A stretch of 8,784 nt of DNA from Planctomicrobium sp. (GCA_029259835.1 JAJDEL010000161.1:1-8784), one strand, 5' to 3'. Positions 1 to 6,345 are shown, numbered from the stretch's first letter. The notes: generated by a model from the letters alone, not told the origin. A program made the numbers and translations.

Positions 1-2738
1 ATAACGAACGGATTATTGAGCAGAAACAGCGTTTGGGTCGGTAAGACTGAATCGTTTCGCTGACCGGCAATTCCGATGCCGTCTGGGAGATTAAACGCAG
101 AAAGTTCTGGCGGCGGGGCATGGCGCAACATGCACAGATAGATGCTGCGGTGATTCGTTTCACGATGCAGGTTTGTCGCTTCGCCGGGGGGCCAATTGAT
201 TAAGGAGTCGATCTTCTCGATGGCAGAGCCTTGCCCGGGACCAAGTTCAAGTTGCCCGCTGGCGTGCAACATGCCGTCTCTTAAAGATTCTGCATCGAGT
301 CGTCGTCTGCTGTGACGTGCGAAGAATTTATTATCGGGATCGACGTTCGCGAGTTTTTCTTCACCGCGACTATCGAGTTGATACGTGCGGCTCAGCACAA
401 TCGCGCGAATGAATTGTTTCAGCGACCAGCCATTGCTGACAAATCGTTCTGCGAGATGATCAAGCAAATCTGGATGAGTCGGTCGTGCACCGTAGACTCC
501 GAAATCGTCTGGAGTCGTTACGAGTCCACGTCCGAACAGATGCAACCAAACTCGATTCACGGCGACTCTCGCGGTTTGTGGATGGTCAGGGTGTGTCAAC
601 CATGTTGCAAGTTGCAGTCGTCCACTTTGGTTCTCCGGAATTTCTAACAGGGACGAAAACCGTTGGTCTTCGTTTCCGATGATGTCGCGATTATATGCGG
701 TTAAAATTCCACGCGGAACACTCGGTCCCAACTTCGCAGTTTCCCCTTTGATGTGTATCTTGCAGTTCTCTATTTTATTTTTCTCGCGAACGCCCATGGC
801 CAAGCCGAGCACACTTGCGGCTTCTGGCTGACCGGAAGCGGAGTGCAGCGAGTGTGCTTCATCGTCTGTGAGGGCACGAGAGAAAACCGCAAGCTCCGCC
901 AGATTTCCAACCAGTGGGGCAAAGTTGTCACTGCGATTTGCAAAACAGTAATCAAGGGAATCACCGAAAGTCGCGGAGATTTTTGTGTCGATCTCCGGTG
1001 GATCTGCACCGTTCAGGAAGACTTTGATGTGGTTCTTGTCGCGAACCAAAACAATGTGGTTCCAGGATCCTGATGCAATGACAGTTGTGCCTGGGATCGA
1101 CTCTTTCGCTTCGTTTCCATTGAAGATGAACAACTTCCCTGTGCGGGATTTGTCGTGCGCTCCACCGATTCCAAGATGATCTCCAGGGAGCTTTTTATTG
1201 CCAAGTTCGGCTCTGGAAAAGAGGTAGGCTGTGATCGGTCGCTTGCTGTTTGGCGTTTCATTCTTAAACCAGAATGAGACGGAATATGAGCCGGCGAGGA
1301 GTTCAAATTGGCTATGAATCGTTGCTGTTTTCACGGCAGCAAAATTGTCTGGAGTAAATTGAACATCCGAATCGATTGTCAGCCGATCTGGCTTTGTCTG
1401 TAATGAAGAGTGGATTAGCGGTTGTAGATGATCAACGACAGCTGCATACGTCTCTGGAAATTTGAGAACCGCCTTTTCCTTCCTGTTTGCCGGATCGGCT
1501 GGGTTCCATTTCGATTTCAAATTGTGCAATTTGGTGGGAGGTGCAGTCAGTTTCTCGTTTGCGGCAGCTCCGTAGAGTGTTTCCGTGTTCTTGAAAAACC
1601 CAGCCATCGCATAGTAATCTCGTGTCGGAATCGGATCGTGTTTGTGATCGTGACAACGGGCGCACGCGACACTCAATCCCAAAATCGCAGTGCTCACGGC
1701 GTTGATTTGATCATCGACGATGTCCATCGCGAAGTTTTTATTCATCGCTGCCGCAGGCTTCGCACCGATTGCCAGAAAACCAGTCGCGACTAGTTGCCGA
1801 TTTCGTTGCTCTGCCGATGTTGCCGGGAGCAAATCACCTGCGATCTGCTCCGTAACGAATCGATCGTAGGGGACGTCTCGATTCACAGCATCGATGACAT
1901 AGTCACGATATCTCCAGGCGTGCGGGAACGTTGCGTTTCGTCCAAGTCCATCATCACCATTCGATTCACCATAGCGCGCGACATCGAGCCAATGCCGTGC
2001 CCAGCGTTCGCCGAATTCTGGACGCGATAACAAATCATCCACGACGTTTTCTGTCGCTTTCAGTTCATCAAGCTGATACTCAGTTACGAAGGCTTCAATT
2101 TGTTGGACTGTCGGAGGCAGTCCGATCAAGTCATAGTACAATCGGCGGATGAGAGTACGTGCGTCCGCATCTGCTGTTGGATGAAGTTCGGCAGCTTCGA
2201 TTTGAGCCAGTACGAATGCGTCGAGAGAATCTCTCGCCCATGTCGTATTCTGTACAGTTGGCCGTGGCGGATTTTTTCGGAAAGCAAACGACCACAAGCT
2301 TTCTGGTGTGAAGACTTTCTTTTCAAACTCCGAAAGTTCTTTCGTGCGCGGGTCAGGAGCGCCACGCTTGACCCATTCAATGAAGTGATTGACAACTGCC
2401 TCTGGCAACGGCTTCTCCGGTGGCATTTCGACATCTTCAAATCGCAGAGCTTGAATAAGGAGACTCTCCTCCGGTTTCCCAGCAATCAGTGAAGGGCCAG
2501 ATTCTCCGCCTTTTAACATTTCCGCACGGTTGTCCAGCAGCAGTTTCCCACCGACTTCTTTTGAATTCGTGGAATGGCACTCATAGCAATGCTCAACGAG
2601 AATTGGACGTATTTTGGTTTCAAAAAAGGCCTCATCTTCTGCAGAGATTGTTTCGCTGTAAACAACGTCTCCACCGAGACTTGCTATAACTAGCGAGACA
2701 ACGAGTGACCACCGAAGGGTGAGATGTATCTGGTTCAT
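1..2738 (-). CDS. Planctomycetal cytochrome-like protein PSCyt1-PSCyt2-LamG-PSD1 (DUF1549/DUF1553), C-terminus beyond window
   Basis: One open frame of 912 codons runs from an ATG at 2738 to the left edge without a stop; I translated it by hand and found no frameshift. Residues 1-24 look like a secretion signal (hydrophobic SLVVSLVIASLGG). A PSCyt1 cytochrome-like domain follows, with a haem-binding CYECH at 51-55 and a candidate axial Met in VEMPPEKP at about 105. A PSCyt2/DUF1549 domain spans about 165-380, with FGERWARHWLDVARYGESNG and a second CXXCH, CARCH, at 359-363. A LamG/concanavalin-like insert lies at about 460-630 (SVSFWFKNE, GSWNHIVLVRDKN, KVFLNGADPP). PSD1/DUF1553 starts near 673 (VPRGIL, RVAVNRVWLHLFGRGLV) and reaches the edge at LLNNPFV. 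Relatives are usually about 1000 residues, so roughly 100 are missing. The domains are named from planctomycete genomes; a periplasmic haem or redox role is inferred and the substrate is unknown. Relatives are often followed by a DUF1501 gene, which would lie off the window. Confidence 0.93.
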   Translation of the reverse strand, partial: MNQIHLTLRWSLVVSLVIASLGGDVVYSETISAEDEAFFETKIRPILVEHCYECHSTNSKEVGGKLLLDNRAEMLKGGESGPSLIAGKPEESLLIQALRFEDVEMPPEKPLPEAVVNHFIEWVKRGAPDPRTKELSEFEKKVFTPESLWSFAFRKNPPRPTVQNTTWARDSLDAFVLAQIEAAELHPTADADARTLIRRLYYDLIGLPPTVQQIEAFVTEYQLDELKATENVVDDLLSRPEFGERWARHWLDVARYGESNGDDGLGRNATFPHAWRYRDYVIDAVNRDVPYDRFVTEQIAGDLLPATSAEQRNRQLVATGFLAIGAKPAAAMNKNFAMDIVDDQINAVSTAILGLSVACARCHDHKHDPIPTRDYYAMAGFFKNTETLYGAAANEKLTAPPTKLHNLKSKWNPADPANRKEKAVLKFPETYAAVVDHLQPLIHSSLQTKPDRLTIDSDVQFTPDNFAAVKTATIHSQFELLAGSYSVSFWFKNETPNSKRPITAYLFSRAELGNKKLPGDHLGIGGAHDKSRTGKLFIFNGNEAKESIPGTTVIASGSWNHIVLVRDKNHIKVFLNGADPPEIDTKISATFGDSLDYCFANRSDNFAPLVGNLAELAVFSRALTDDEAHSLHSASGQPEAASVLGLAMGVREKNKIENCKIHIKGETAKLGPSVPRGILTAYNRDIIGNEDQRFSSLLEIPENQSGRLQLATWLTHPDHPQTARVAVNRVWLHLFGRGLVTTPDDFGVYGARPTHPDLLDHLAERFVSNGWSLKQFIRAIVLSRTYQLDSRGEEKLANVDPDNKFFARHSRRRLDAESLRDGMLHASGQLELGPGQGSAIEKIDSLINWPPGEATNLHRETNHRSIYLCMLRHAPPPELSAFNLPDGIGIAGQRNDSVLPTQTLFLLNNPFV

Positions 2739-2781
2739 ATGATGGCGGGCAGGCAGGTGACGTGCGGGACAGTTCACATCA

Positions 2782-2810
2782 AGTATCGTGCAATTATTGA
2801 GAGAAGGCAA
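2782..2810 (-). promoter_or_regulatory. Possible sigma70-type promoter of the PSCyt1 gene
   Basis: On the minus strand, TTGCCT (2810-2805) and GATACT (2787-2782) are separated by 17 nt. Each matches four of six consensus bases. Transcription would start near 2775 and leave a leader of about 37 nt before the ATG at 2738. No Shine-Dalgarno is visible before that ATG. This is a pattern match only. Confidence 0.3.
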
Positions 2811-2890
2811 TGTCTTCACAGGTTCTCTGGACATGATTTGCAACGAAAAATGCAACCTTTGAAAATTTCAAGTCAGGCGTATTATCACCG

Positions 2891-2919
2891 TTGACATCCA
2901 AATCAGTGGCAGGGAGAAT
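2891..2919 (+). promoter_or_regulatory. Candidate promoter ahead of the tandem hairpins
   Basis: A perfect -35 box, TTGACA (2891-2896), is followed after 17 nt by GAGAAT (2914-2919), which matches four of six -10 bases. The predicted start near 2926 is six bases before the first hairpin stem. It could drive a short RNA or the distant SGNH gene at 3180. Confidence 0.35.
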
Positions 2920-2925
2920 TGATGA

Positions 2926-3006
2926 ACGATGTCACTGGTTCAGGCCCGTACCAGTGATGTTCAGAGCCTCCCAGGTCTGGCCCGTCCTGGTGAGGCTCGT
3001 TTTATT
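2926..3006 (+). ncRNA. Candidate small structured RNA with two matching-loop hairpins
   Basis: Hairpin 1 pairs TCACTGGT (2932-2939) with ACCAGTGA (2950-2957) around the 10-nt loop TCAGGCCCGT. Hairpin 2 pairs GAGCCTC plus CCAGG (2964-2975) with CCTGG, one bulged T, and GAGGCTC (2986-2998) around the 10-nt loop TCTGGCCCGT. The loops differ at one base while the stems have different sequences but pair perfectly. That pattern suggests selection on RNA structure and loop sequence. A TTGACA promoter-like element lies upstream, and hairpin 2 is followed by G and TTTTATT. The element would be about 80 nt. I do not recognise a known family. It could instead be a leader or attenuator of the SGNH gene 180 nt downstream, or a dispersed DNA repeat. 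Confidence 0.3.
2964..3006 (+). terminator. Possible intrinsic terminator (hairpin 2 plus T-run)
   Basis: A stem of 12 pairs with one bulge (2964-2975 with 2986-2998) is followed by one G and then TTTTATT (3000-3006). The stem is strong. The loop is longer than in typical terminators and the U-run is short and interrupted, so termination is plausible but not certain. Confidence 0.35.
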
Positions 3007-3039
3007 GACACCGAGAAAAATTTTCGTTGTGGGAGTTCT

Positions 3040-3086
3040 TTGAGGCAGCCTCAATTCCATGATCGCGAACCCGAGCAGGTTCGATC
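3040..3086 (+). repeat. Two further inverted repeats upstream of the SGNH gene
   Basis: TTGAGG (3040-3045) pairs with CCTCAA (3049-3054) around a CAG loop. Six bases later, GAACC (3067-3071) pairs with GGTTC (3078-3082) around the loop CGAGCA, extended by GATC (3061-3064) with GATC (3083-3086) after a two-base GC bulge. No T-run follows either. They lie 94-140 nt before the SGNH start and could fold in its leader RNA or bind a regulator. Confidence 0.35.
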
Positions 3087-3179
3087 CGCGCCATTGGCTC
3101 GACTCTTTCGCTCTCTTGTTATGGCGAATACGATGTCGCGGAACAAACGAAATTCGCCAAAATGTCCAGAAAGTAATTC

Positions 3180-4310
3180 ATGTCGAAACTGAGTCCGAAA
3201 ACGGGCAAGTTGAAAATGTCGTGGAGAAAAAAACTTCTCTTCGCAAGTTTGGCAACCCTGTTTGGAATCACGTTGCTCGAAGGCTTTGCGACATGGTTCG
3301 CTGTGGGAAGCGACTTGGTGAAGAACTGGAAGCAGCCAATTCAGGTTGGCGTTCTCTCCGAAGAGCGGCATTGCGAGTACGACAAGGAGTTCGGCTGGGC
3401 GAACAAACCAGGAACAGTGATCGCCGACTTCTATGGGCCAGGGCAAACAATTTCGATCAACTCTCAAGGGTTTCGCGGTTTGGAAAACTATGACGAAAAG
3501 CCTGATGCGTATCGTTTGATCTGTCTCGGTGATTCTTTTACGCTCGGCTATGGTGTCGACGATCGTGAAACGTTTCCTTTTCAGTTACAACAGAATCTCA
3601 AGCTAGGCACGGAGGTCGTCAACATGGGGCAGGGGGGCTACTCCGTCGGTCAATCATATCTGTGGTTGAAACGTTCCGCCCCGGAACTGAATCCTGATCT
3701 CGTTGTTTGTGTTTTCATTGTTGAGGATTTTCATCGGCTCAATACCACTCGCACAGGCAACGGCTTCGCAACTCCGCAGTTTGAAGTCGAGAATGGTTCA
3801 ATCCTCCTGAAGAACGTTCCAGTGCCGAAGAAACTCCCGACCGGAGCGGCACTGCCGCAGAATTTAGCGATTTCCGAATCTCTCACGAATCACAGTACGC
3901 TGGCAAAGGGAATAGCAAAGATAGTTGCGACCGAAGAAATGGACGCCGACGATTATGCTTTATTCGTGGGACTGCATCTTCTTCGAGAAACATCACGCAT
4001 TTGTGACGAGCTGAATTGCCCCATGGTCGTCGCATTAACGCCAACTCTTCCGGAACTCTTCGATCCGGCCGCGTCACTAAAATACCAGCAGTATTCCGAT
4101 TCGCTTAAGAGTTTTCTGAGTACCGAGGAAATCCCGTTCCACGATCTCCGTCCTGCATTTCAAGACCTTGATTCAGATACGATTTTCCTTGATGAGAAAT
4201 TCCACCACTACAGCGAGGCAGGGAATCGAGTCGTCGCCGATGCGTTGGTGAGTTGGCTTCCGTATGTGGTCAGCAATTTCAGTTCAGCGGTCAAGACGGA
4301 ATCGCAGTAG
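3180..4310 (+). CDS. Membrane-anchored SGNH/GDSL-like hydrolase
   Basis: The 376-residue product has a basic N-terminus and one hydrophobic segment at about 19-41, so it is probably anchored with its domain outside the cytoplasm. The SGNH signatures are block I GDSF at 117-120 (Ser119 the likely nucleophile, in the context ICLGDSFTLGYGV), a glycine-rich block II near MGQGGY (149-154), and a C-terminal block V-like FHHYSEAGN (341-349) with His343 the likely catalytic base. NSQGFRG at 94-100 upstream of block I is common in this type. Two departures from canon stand out: block III reads VEDFHR (181-186) where N-D is usual, and no Asp sits three residues before His343 (Asp338 is five before). 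The family contains esterases and carbohydrate O-acyl-processing enzymes; the substrate here is unknown. A second ATG at 3216 (residue 13) would give a more typical signal-anchor start. Neither start has a good Shine-Dalgarno. Confidence 0.85.
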   Translation: MSKLSPKTGKLKMSWRKKLLFASLATLFGITLLEGFATWFAVGSDLVKNWKQPIQVGVLSEERHCEYDKEFGWANKPGTVIADFYGPGQTISINSQGFRGLENYDEKPDAYRLICLGDSFTLGYGVDDRETFPFQLQQNLKLGTEVVNMGQGGYSVGQSYLWLKRSAPELNPDLVVCVFIVEDFHRLNTTRTGNGFATPQFEVENGSILLKNVPVPKKLPTGAALPQNLAISESLTNHSTLAKGIAKIVATEEMDADDYALFVGLHLLRETSRICDELNCPMVVALTPTLPELFDPAASLKYQQYSDSLKSFLSTEEIPFHDLRPAFQDLDSDTIFLDEKFHHYSEAGNRVVADALVSWLPYVVSNFSSAVKTESQ

Positions 4311-4337
4311 CGATTGCTGATTTCATCTTCAGTTTAG

Positions 4338-4356
4338 CCGCACACTTCAAGTGTGC
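4338..4356. repeat. Palindromic repeat copy 1, possible terminator hairpin
   Basis: GCACACT (4340-4346) pairs with AGTGTGC (4350-4356) around a three-base TCA loop. It lies 30 nt after the SGNH stop, between converging genes, a usual terminator position, but no T-run follows on either strand. Its first 16 bases, GCCGCACACTTCAAGT, recur at about 5340 in this window, so it may belong to a dispersed palindromic repeat family. Confidence 0.5.
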
Positions 4357-4377
4357 AGAGAAATCTATTTCGAATTC

Positions 4378-4404
4378 AAAAAACGCGCTGCGAGCAATAA
4401 TCGC
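4378..4404 (-). terminator. Weak candidate terminator of cysH
   Basis: Directly after the cysH stop on the minus strand, GCGA (4404-4401) can pair with TCGC (4393-4390). A GC-rich AGCGCG and then six Ts (4383-4378) follow. The stem is short and not next to the T-run, so this is a low-confidence call. Confidence 0.25.
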
Positions 4405-5195
4405 TAAATCATGAAATCTGTTTTCTGACCGAGGATGCGGTCGATGAGGTCTTGCGGGAGGTCAATCGCGTCTTCGGAACCATCGCCGATGTCGGTCGGG
4501 TTGATGCCGCAGTAGGCAGCGGCAGTTCCAAGATGTCGCCAGCGACCAGCTCGTTTGACTTCATGCGAAAGAACCGGCGTCGTGCAACGATTGCAACCAA
4601 TCGTTGAAAAACCTTGCTTGTGCAGCGGATTGACGATCACGTCATGCTCTTCGAGATACGCAGCGAGTTGCTCATCCGTAAAATTCGCCATCGGGTTAAT
4701 ACGGACGGTGTTCATTTCGAGATCGATTGCCAGAATCGGGCAAACGCCGCGACGCCCGCCATCGGCACGTCGCAAACTTCCGATCAAGGCATCGAACTCA
4801 CCCTTCGCTTTCAACAGCGGTTCAACTTTCCGCTTATGGCAGCATTCTTCTTGGCCTTCCACGGTCAAATAAAGCACACCCAACTGTTCGGTTTGCTCTT
4901 GCATTGTCAATTCTGGATGCAAAGTTCGCACGTTGAGACCGTATTCGCTGTTCATGCGGTCGCGCGTATCGAGCGTTTCTTGAAACATCACGCCTGTATC
5001 AACGAACAACACCGGAATATCCAGCTTGAGCCGGGAGATCATGTGGCACATCACACTTCCGGACTGCTGCATCGCAGATATCGCAGACGCACGGTCTCCG
5101 AAAATATCCTTCGCCCAGCGCAGGAGATCGTCGGGCGTTCGTTCTTCAAACGTCTTACTAATTTTGTTCAATTGCTGCTGCGTGAGACGAGCCAT
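4404..5195 (-). CDS. cysH: Phosphoadenosine/adenosine phosphosulfate reductase (CysH), probably the iron-sulfur APS type
   Basis: The product is 263 residues, a normal length for this cytoplasmic enzyme, which reduces activated sulfate (APS or PAPS) to sulfite using thioredoxin or a similar donor. Family marks in order are [20 protein letters not shown] (60-79), the CC pair in [12 protein letters not shown] (116-127), the RRADGG segment (142-147), GCNRCTTPV (200-208) giving a second C-X2-C pair, RAGRWRH (215-221), and a C-terminal Cys229 in AYCGIN. The CC plus CXXC set binds a [4Fe-4S] cluster in APS reductases and is missing from PAPS-only enzymes, so APS is the likely substrate (EC 1.8.4.10). 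The usual ECGLH active-site tail is altered to YCGIN, though the cysteine is kept. No ATP sulfurylase or sulfite reductase gene is visible nearby. The ATG at 5195 fits the family length but has no clear Shine-Dalgarno. Confidence 0.92.
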   Translation of the reverse strand: MARLTQQQLNKISKTFEERTPDDLLRWAKDIFGDRASAISAMQQSGSVMCHMISRLKLDIPVLFVDTGVMFQETLDTRDRMNSEYGLNVRTLHPELTMQEQTEQLGVLYLTVEGQEECCHKRKVEPLLKAKGEFDALIGSLRRADGGRRGVCPILAIDLEMNTVRINPMANFTDEQLAAYLEEHDVIVNPLHKQGFSTIGCNRCTTPVLSHEVKRAGRWRHLGTAAAYCGINPTDIGDGSEDAIDLPQDLIDRILGQKTDFMI

Positions 5196-5259
5196 GGCGA
5201 AGTCGATTGAGGGTTAATAAGTGAAAGGCGAAATGATGTCTTGTTCAGTTTCGGTCGGC

Positions 5260-5289
5260 AGTGTAGCAACGAAGGGGATCATTCATCAA
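5260..5289 (-). promoter_or_regulatory. Probable cysH promoter with extended -10
   Basis: On the minus strand, TTGATG (5289-5284) is followed after 18 nt by TACACT (5265-5260), and TGC just before it makes an extended -10, TGCTACACT. The start would be near 5253, with a leader of about 58 nt. The same ten bases, TTGCTACACT, occur on the opposite strand before the neighbouring gene, which strengthens both calls. Confidence 0.45.
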
Positions 5290-5324
5290 ACCGTCTTTGC
5301 AAGCACAGGAATTCACGATTCGAT

Positions 5325-5336
5325 ACACTTCAGTGT
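5325..5336. promoter_or_regulatory. Palindrome between divergent promoters, possible operator
   Basis: ACACT and AGTGT form an inverted repeat around a TC spacer. A second, imperfect palindrome with the same ACACTTCA core starts exactly 20 bp further on (5345), about two helical turns, as in paired operator half-sites. The pair lies between the cysH and ThuA-gene promoters. No regulator gene is nearby and the binding protein is unknown. Confidence 0.3.
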
Positions 5337-5338
5337 TT

Positions 5339-5358
5339 CGCCGCACACTTCAAGTTTG
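5339..5358. repeat. Palindromic repeat copy 2 (imperfect)
   Basis: This copy shares GCCGCACACTTCAAGT with the hairpin at 4338-4356, but G is replaced by T in the right arm (AGTTTGC in place of AGTGTGC). The stem therefore has one mismatch. It sits in the divergent promoter region rather than after a gene. Confidence 0.45.
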
Positions 5359-5391
5359 CGACAACCCGATAGTATTTCATTGAGCGAAATT

Positions 5392-5399
5392 GCTACACT
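5392..5399 (+). promoter_or_regulatory. Probable promoter of the ThuA-like gene (extended -10)
   Basis: TGC followed by TACACT (-10 at 5394-5399) is an extended -10 element. No good -35 box is seen at 17-18 nt upstream, which extended -10 promoters can tolerate. The predicted start near 5406 gives a leader of about 46 nt. Confidence 0.4.
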
Positions 5400-5438
5400 C
5401 ATCAAAACACTCTTGTTTGAAGAACACATTCCAATCAC

Positions 5439-5445
5439 GGAGAAG
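5439..5445 (+). promoter_or_regulatory. Shine-Dalgarno that fixes the ThuA-like gene start
   Basis: GGAGAAG ends six bases before the ATG at 5452. It supports that start over in-frame upstream starts (the frame is open back to 5221) and places a signal peptide directly at the N-terminus. Confidence 0.75.
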
Positions 5446-5451
5446 ATATCG

Positions 5452-6297
5452 ATGCGACATTTCACGCTGGGGCTTCTGGTTATTCTGGGAACGGCTGCGA
5501 CGGCTGCGGCAGTGGAACCACTCAAAGGATTGATCATCACTGGTGGTTGCTGTCATGACTATGAGAACCAAAAGCGGATCATCGCGGAGGGTCTCAGCCA
5601 GCGACTCAACATCACCTGGGAATTCGCGCATGAAGGTGGAACTGGACGCGATCATAAAATTTCGGTCTACTCTGAATCAGGCTGGGCGAAGAAGTATGAC
5701 CTCATTGTTCATAACGAATGCTTTGGAGGCGTGACCGATCCGGAATTTGTGAAGTCCATTGCCGACGCTCACTTCGATGGCGTCCCTGGCATTTTTATCC
5801 ATTGTGCGCTGCACAGCTATCGAAAATCCGGCGCCGCAGACGCCTGGCGAGAGCTGATCGGTGTGACGTCTCAAAGCCATGAAAAACATCGTGCTGTGAA
5901 TGTTGTCAAACTCGAAGACCATCCAGTGATGACAGGCTTCCCGAAAGAGTGGAAAACTCCGAACGGAGAACTCTATAAAATCGAAAAAGAATGGTCGAAC
6001 TGCATCCCGCTCGCGAAAGCCTATGGTGAAGATACGAAGAAAGACCACACCGTCGTCTGGCTCAACAAATTCGGTAAAGCCAAGGTCTTCGGGACATCAC
6101 TTGGACACCATAACGAAACGATGAACAGCGACGTCTGGCTCAACATGGTCGCCCGTGGCGCCCTGCACATTACCGGTTATTTAGACAAAAATGGTAACCC
6201 CAAAAAAGGTTACGAAGGGACTGGCATCAAACCGATTGTTATTGCTGCTCCGGAACCGAAAGCAGACCCGAAGTTTTCGAAGAAGAAAAAGAGGTGA
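5452..6297 (+). CDS. Secreted ThuA-like domain protein
   Basis: The product is 281 residues. Residues 1-20 form a short signal peptide (MRHFTLGLLVILGTAATAAA) with a probable cleavage after AAA, so the mature protein should be periplasmic or outside the cell. The rest is a ThuA-like domain, a glutamine-amidotransferase-like fold first tied to trehalose utilisation: KGLIITGGCCHDY at 25-37, YDLIVHNEC at 82-90, the core GIFIHCALHSYR at 113-124, EDHPVMTGFP at 155-164, and the closing GTSLGHHNET at 214-223. Many planctomycetes carry numerous secreted ThuA-like paralogues, and a role in sugar metabolism is assumed rather than shown. The tail is lysine-rich (KFSKKKKR, 274-281). The frame stays open upstream to 5221, but the Shine-Dalgarno, the signal peptide and the promoter at 5394 favour 5452. 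Transcribed alone, divergently from cysH. Confidence 0.88.
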   Translation: MRHFTLGLLVILGTAATAAAVEPLKGLIITGGCCHDYENQKRIIAEGLSQRLNITWEFAHEGGTGRDHKISVYSESGWAKKYDLIVHNECFGGVTDPEFVKSIADAHFDGVPGIFIHCALHSYRKSGAADAWRELIGVTSQSHEKHRAVNVVKLEDHPVMTGFPKEWKTPNGELYKIEKEWSNCIPLAKAYGEDTKKDHTVVWLNKFGKAKVFGTSLGHHNETMNSDVWLNMVARGALHITGYLDKNGNPKKGYEGTGIKPIVIAAPEPKADPKFSKKKKR

Positions 6298-6306
6298 CAA
6301 GTAGGC

Positions 6307-6345
6307 CATGCTGACGACGGGGGACTCACCGCGTAGAGTAGCATG
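6307..6345. repeat. Inverted repeat between converging genes
   Basis: CATGCT (6307-6312) pairs with AGCATG (6340-6345). Inside, ACTC can pair with GAGT directly next to the right arm, leaving an unpaired block on the left. It fills most of the 61-bp gap between the ThuA-like gene and the DUF1559 gene. It has no T-run, so it is either a weak bidirectional terminator or a copy of a dispersed repeat. Confidence 0.3.

Larger units (their letters stand above)
2739..3179. other. Divergent intergenic region rich in inverted repeats
   Basis: This 441-bp gap separates the minus-strand cytochrome gene from the plus-strand SGNH gene. I see no convincing protein gene in it. From left to right it holds a putative minus-strand promoter (2782-2810), a 6-bp inverted repeat with a 17-nt spacer (2800-2805/2823-2828), a TGCAAC direct repeat with a 12-bp period (2839-2844 and 2851-2856), a perfect TTGACA (2891-2896), two tandem hairpins with matching loops (2932-2957 and 2964-2998), an AT-rich palindrome (3015-3025), and two further hairpins (3040-3054 and 3061-3086). 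The density of dyads suggests structured RNA or several protein-binding sites. Confidence 0.6.

Noticed and set aside
2839..2856. Direct repeat TGCAAC with 12-bp period
   Set aside because: Only two short copies in an A-rich context; too little to call an operator or array.
3005..3010. Second perfect TTGACA
   Set aside because: No acceptable -10 sequence lies 16-18 bp downstream.
3078..3087. GGTTCGATCC, resembling a tRNA T-loop
   Set aside because: The flanking bases do not form a T-stem, and no acceptor stem, anticodon arm or D-arm can be built upstream; the bases are better explained by the local inverted repeat.
2929..3192. 87-codon plus-strand ORF in the intergenic region
   Set aside because: It starts at the edge of hairpin 1, covers all the inverted repeats, has no Shine-Dalgarno or recognisable protein features, and overlaps the SGNH start.
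3051..3467. 138-codon minus-strand ORF
   Set aside because: Antisense to the SGNH N-terminal half and its leader, with no recognisable protein features.
4614..5210. 198-codon plus-strand ORF
   Set aside because: It lies wholly antisense to the clear cysH gene and its translation shows no family features; it is a shadow frame.
5221..5451. Upstream extension of the ThuA-like frame (77 extra residues)
   Set aside because: It would bury the signal peptide, run through the divergent promoter region, and ignore the strong Shine-Dalgarno at 5439-5445.
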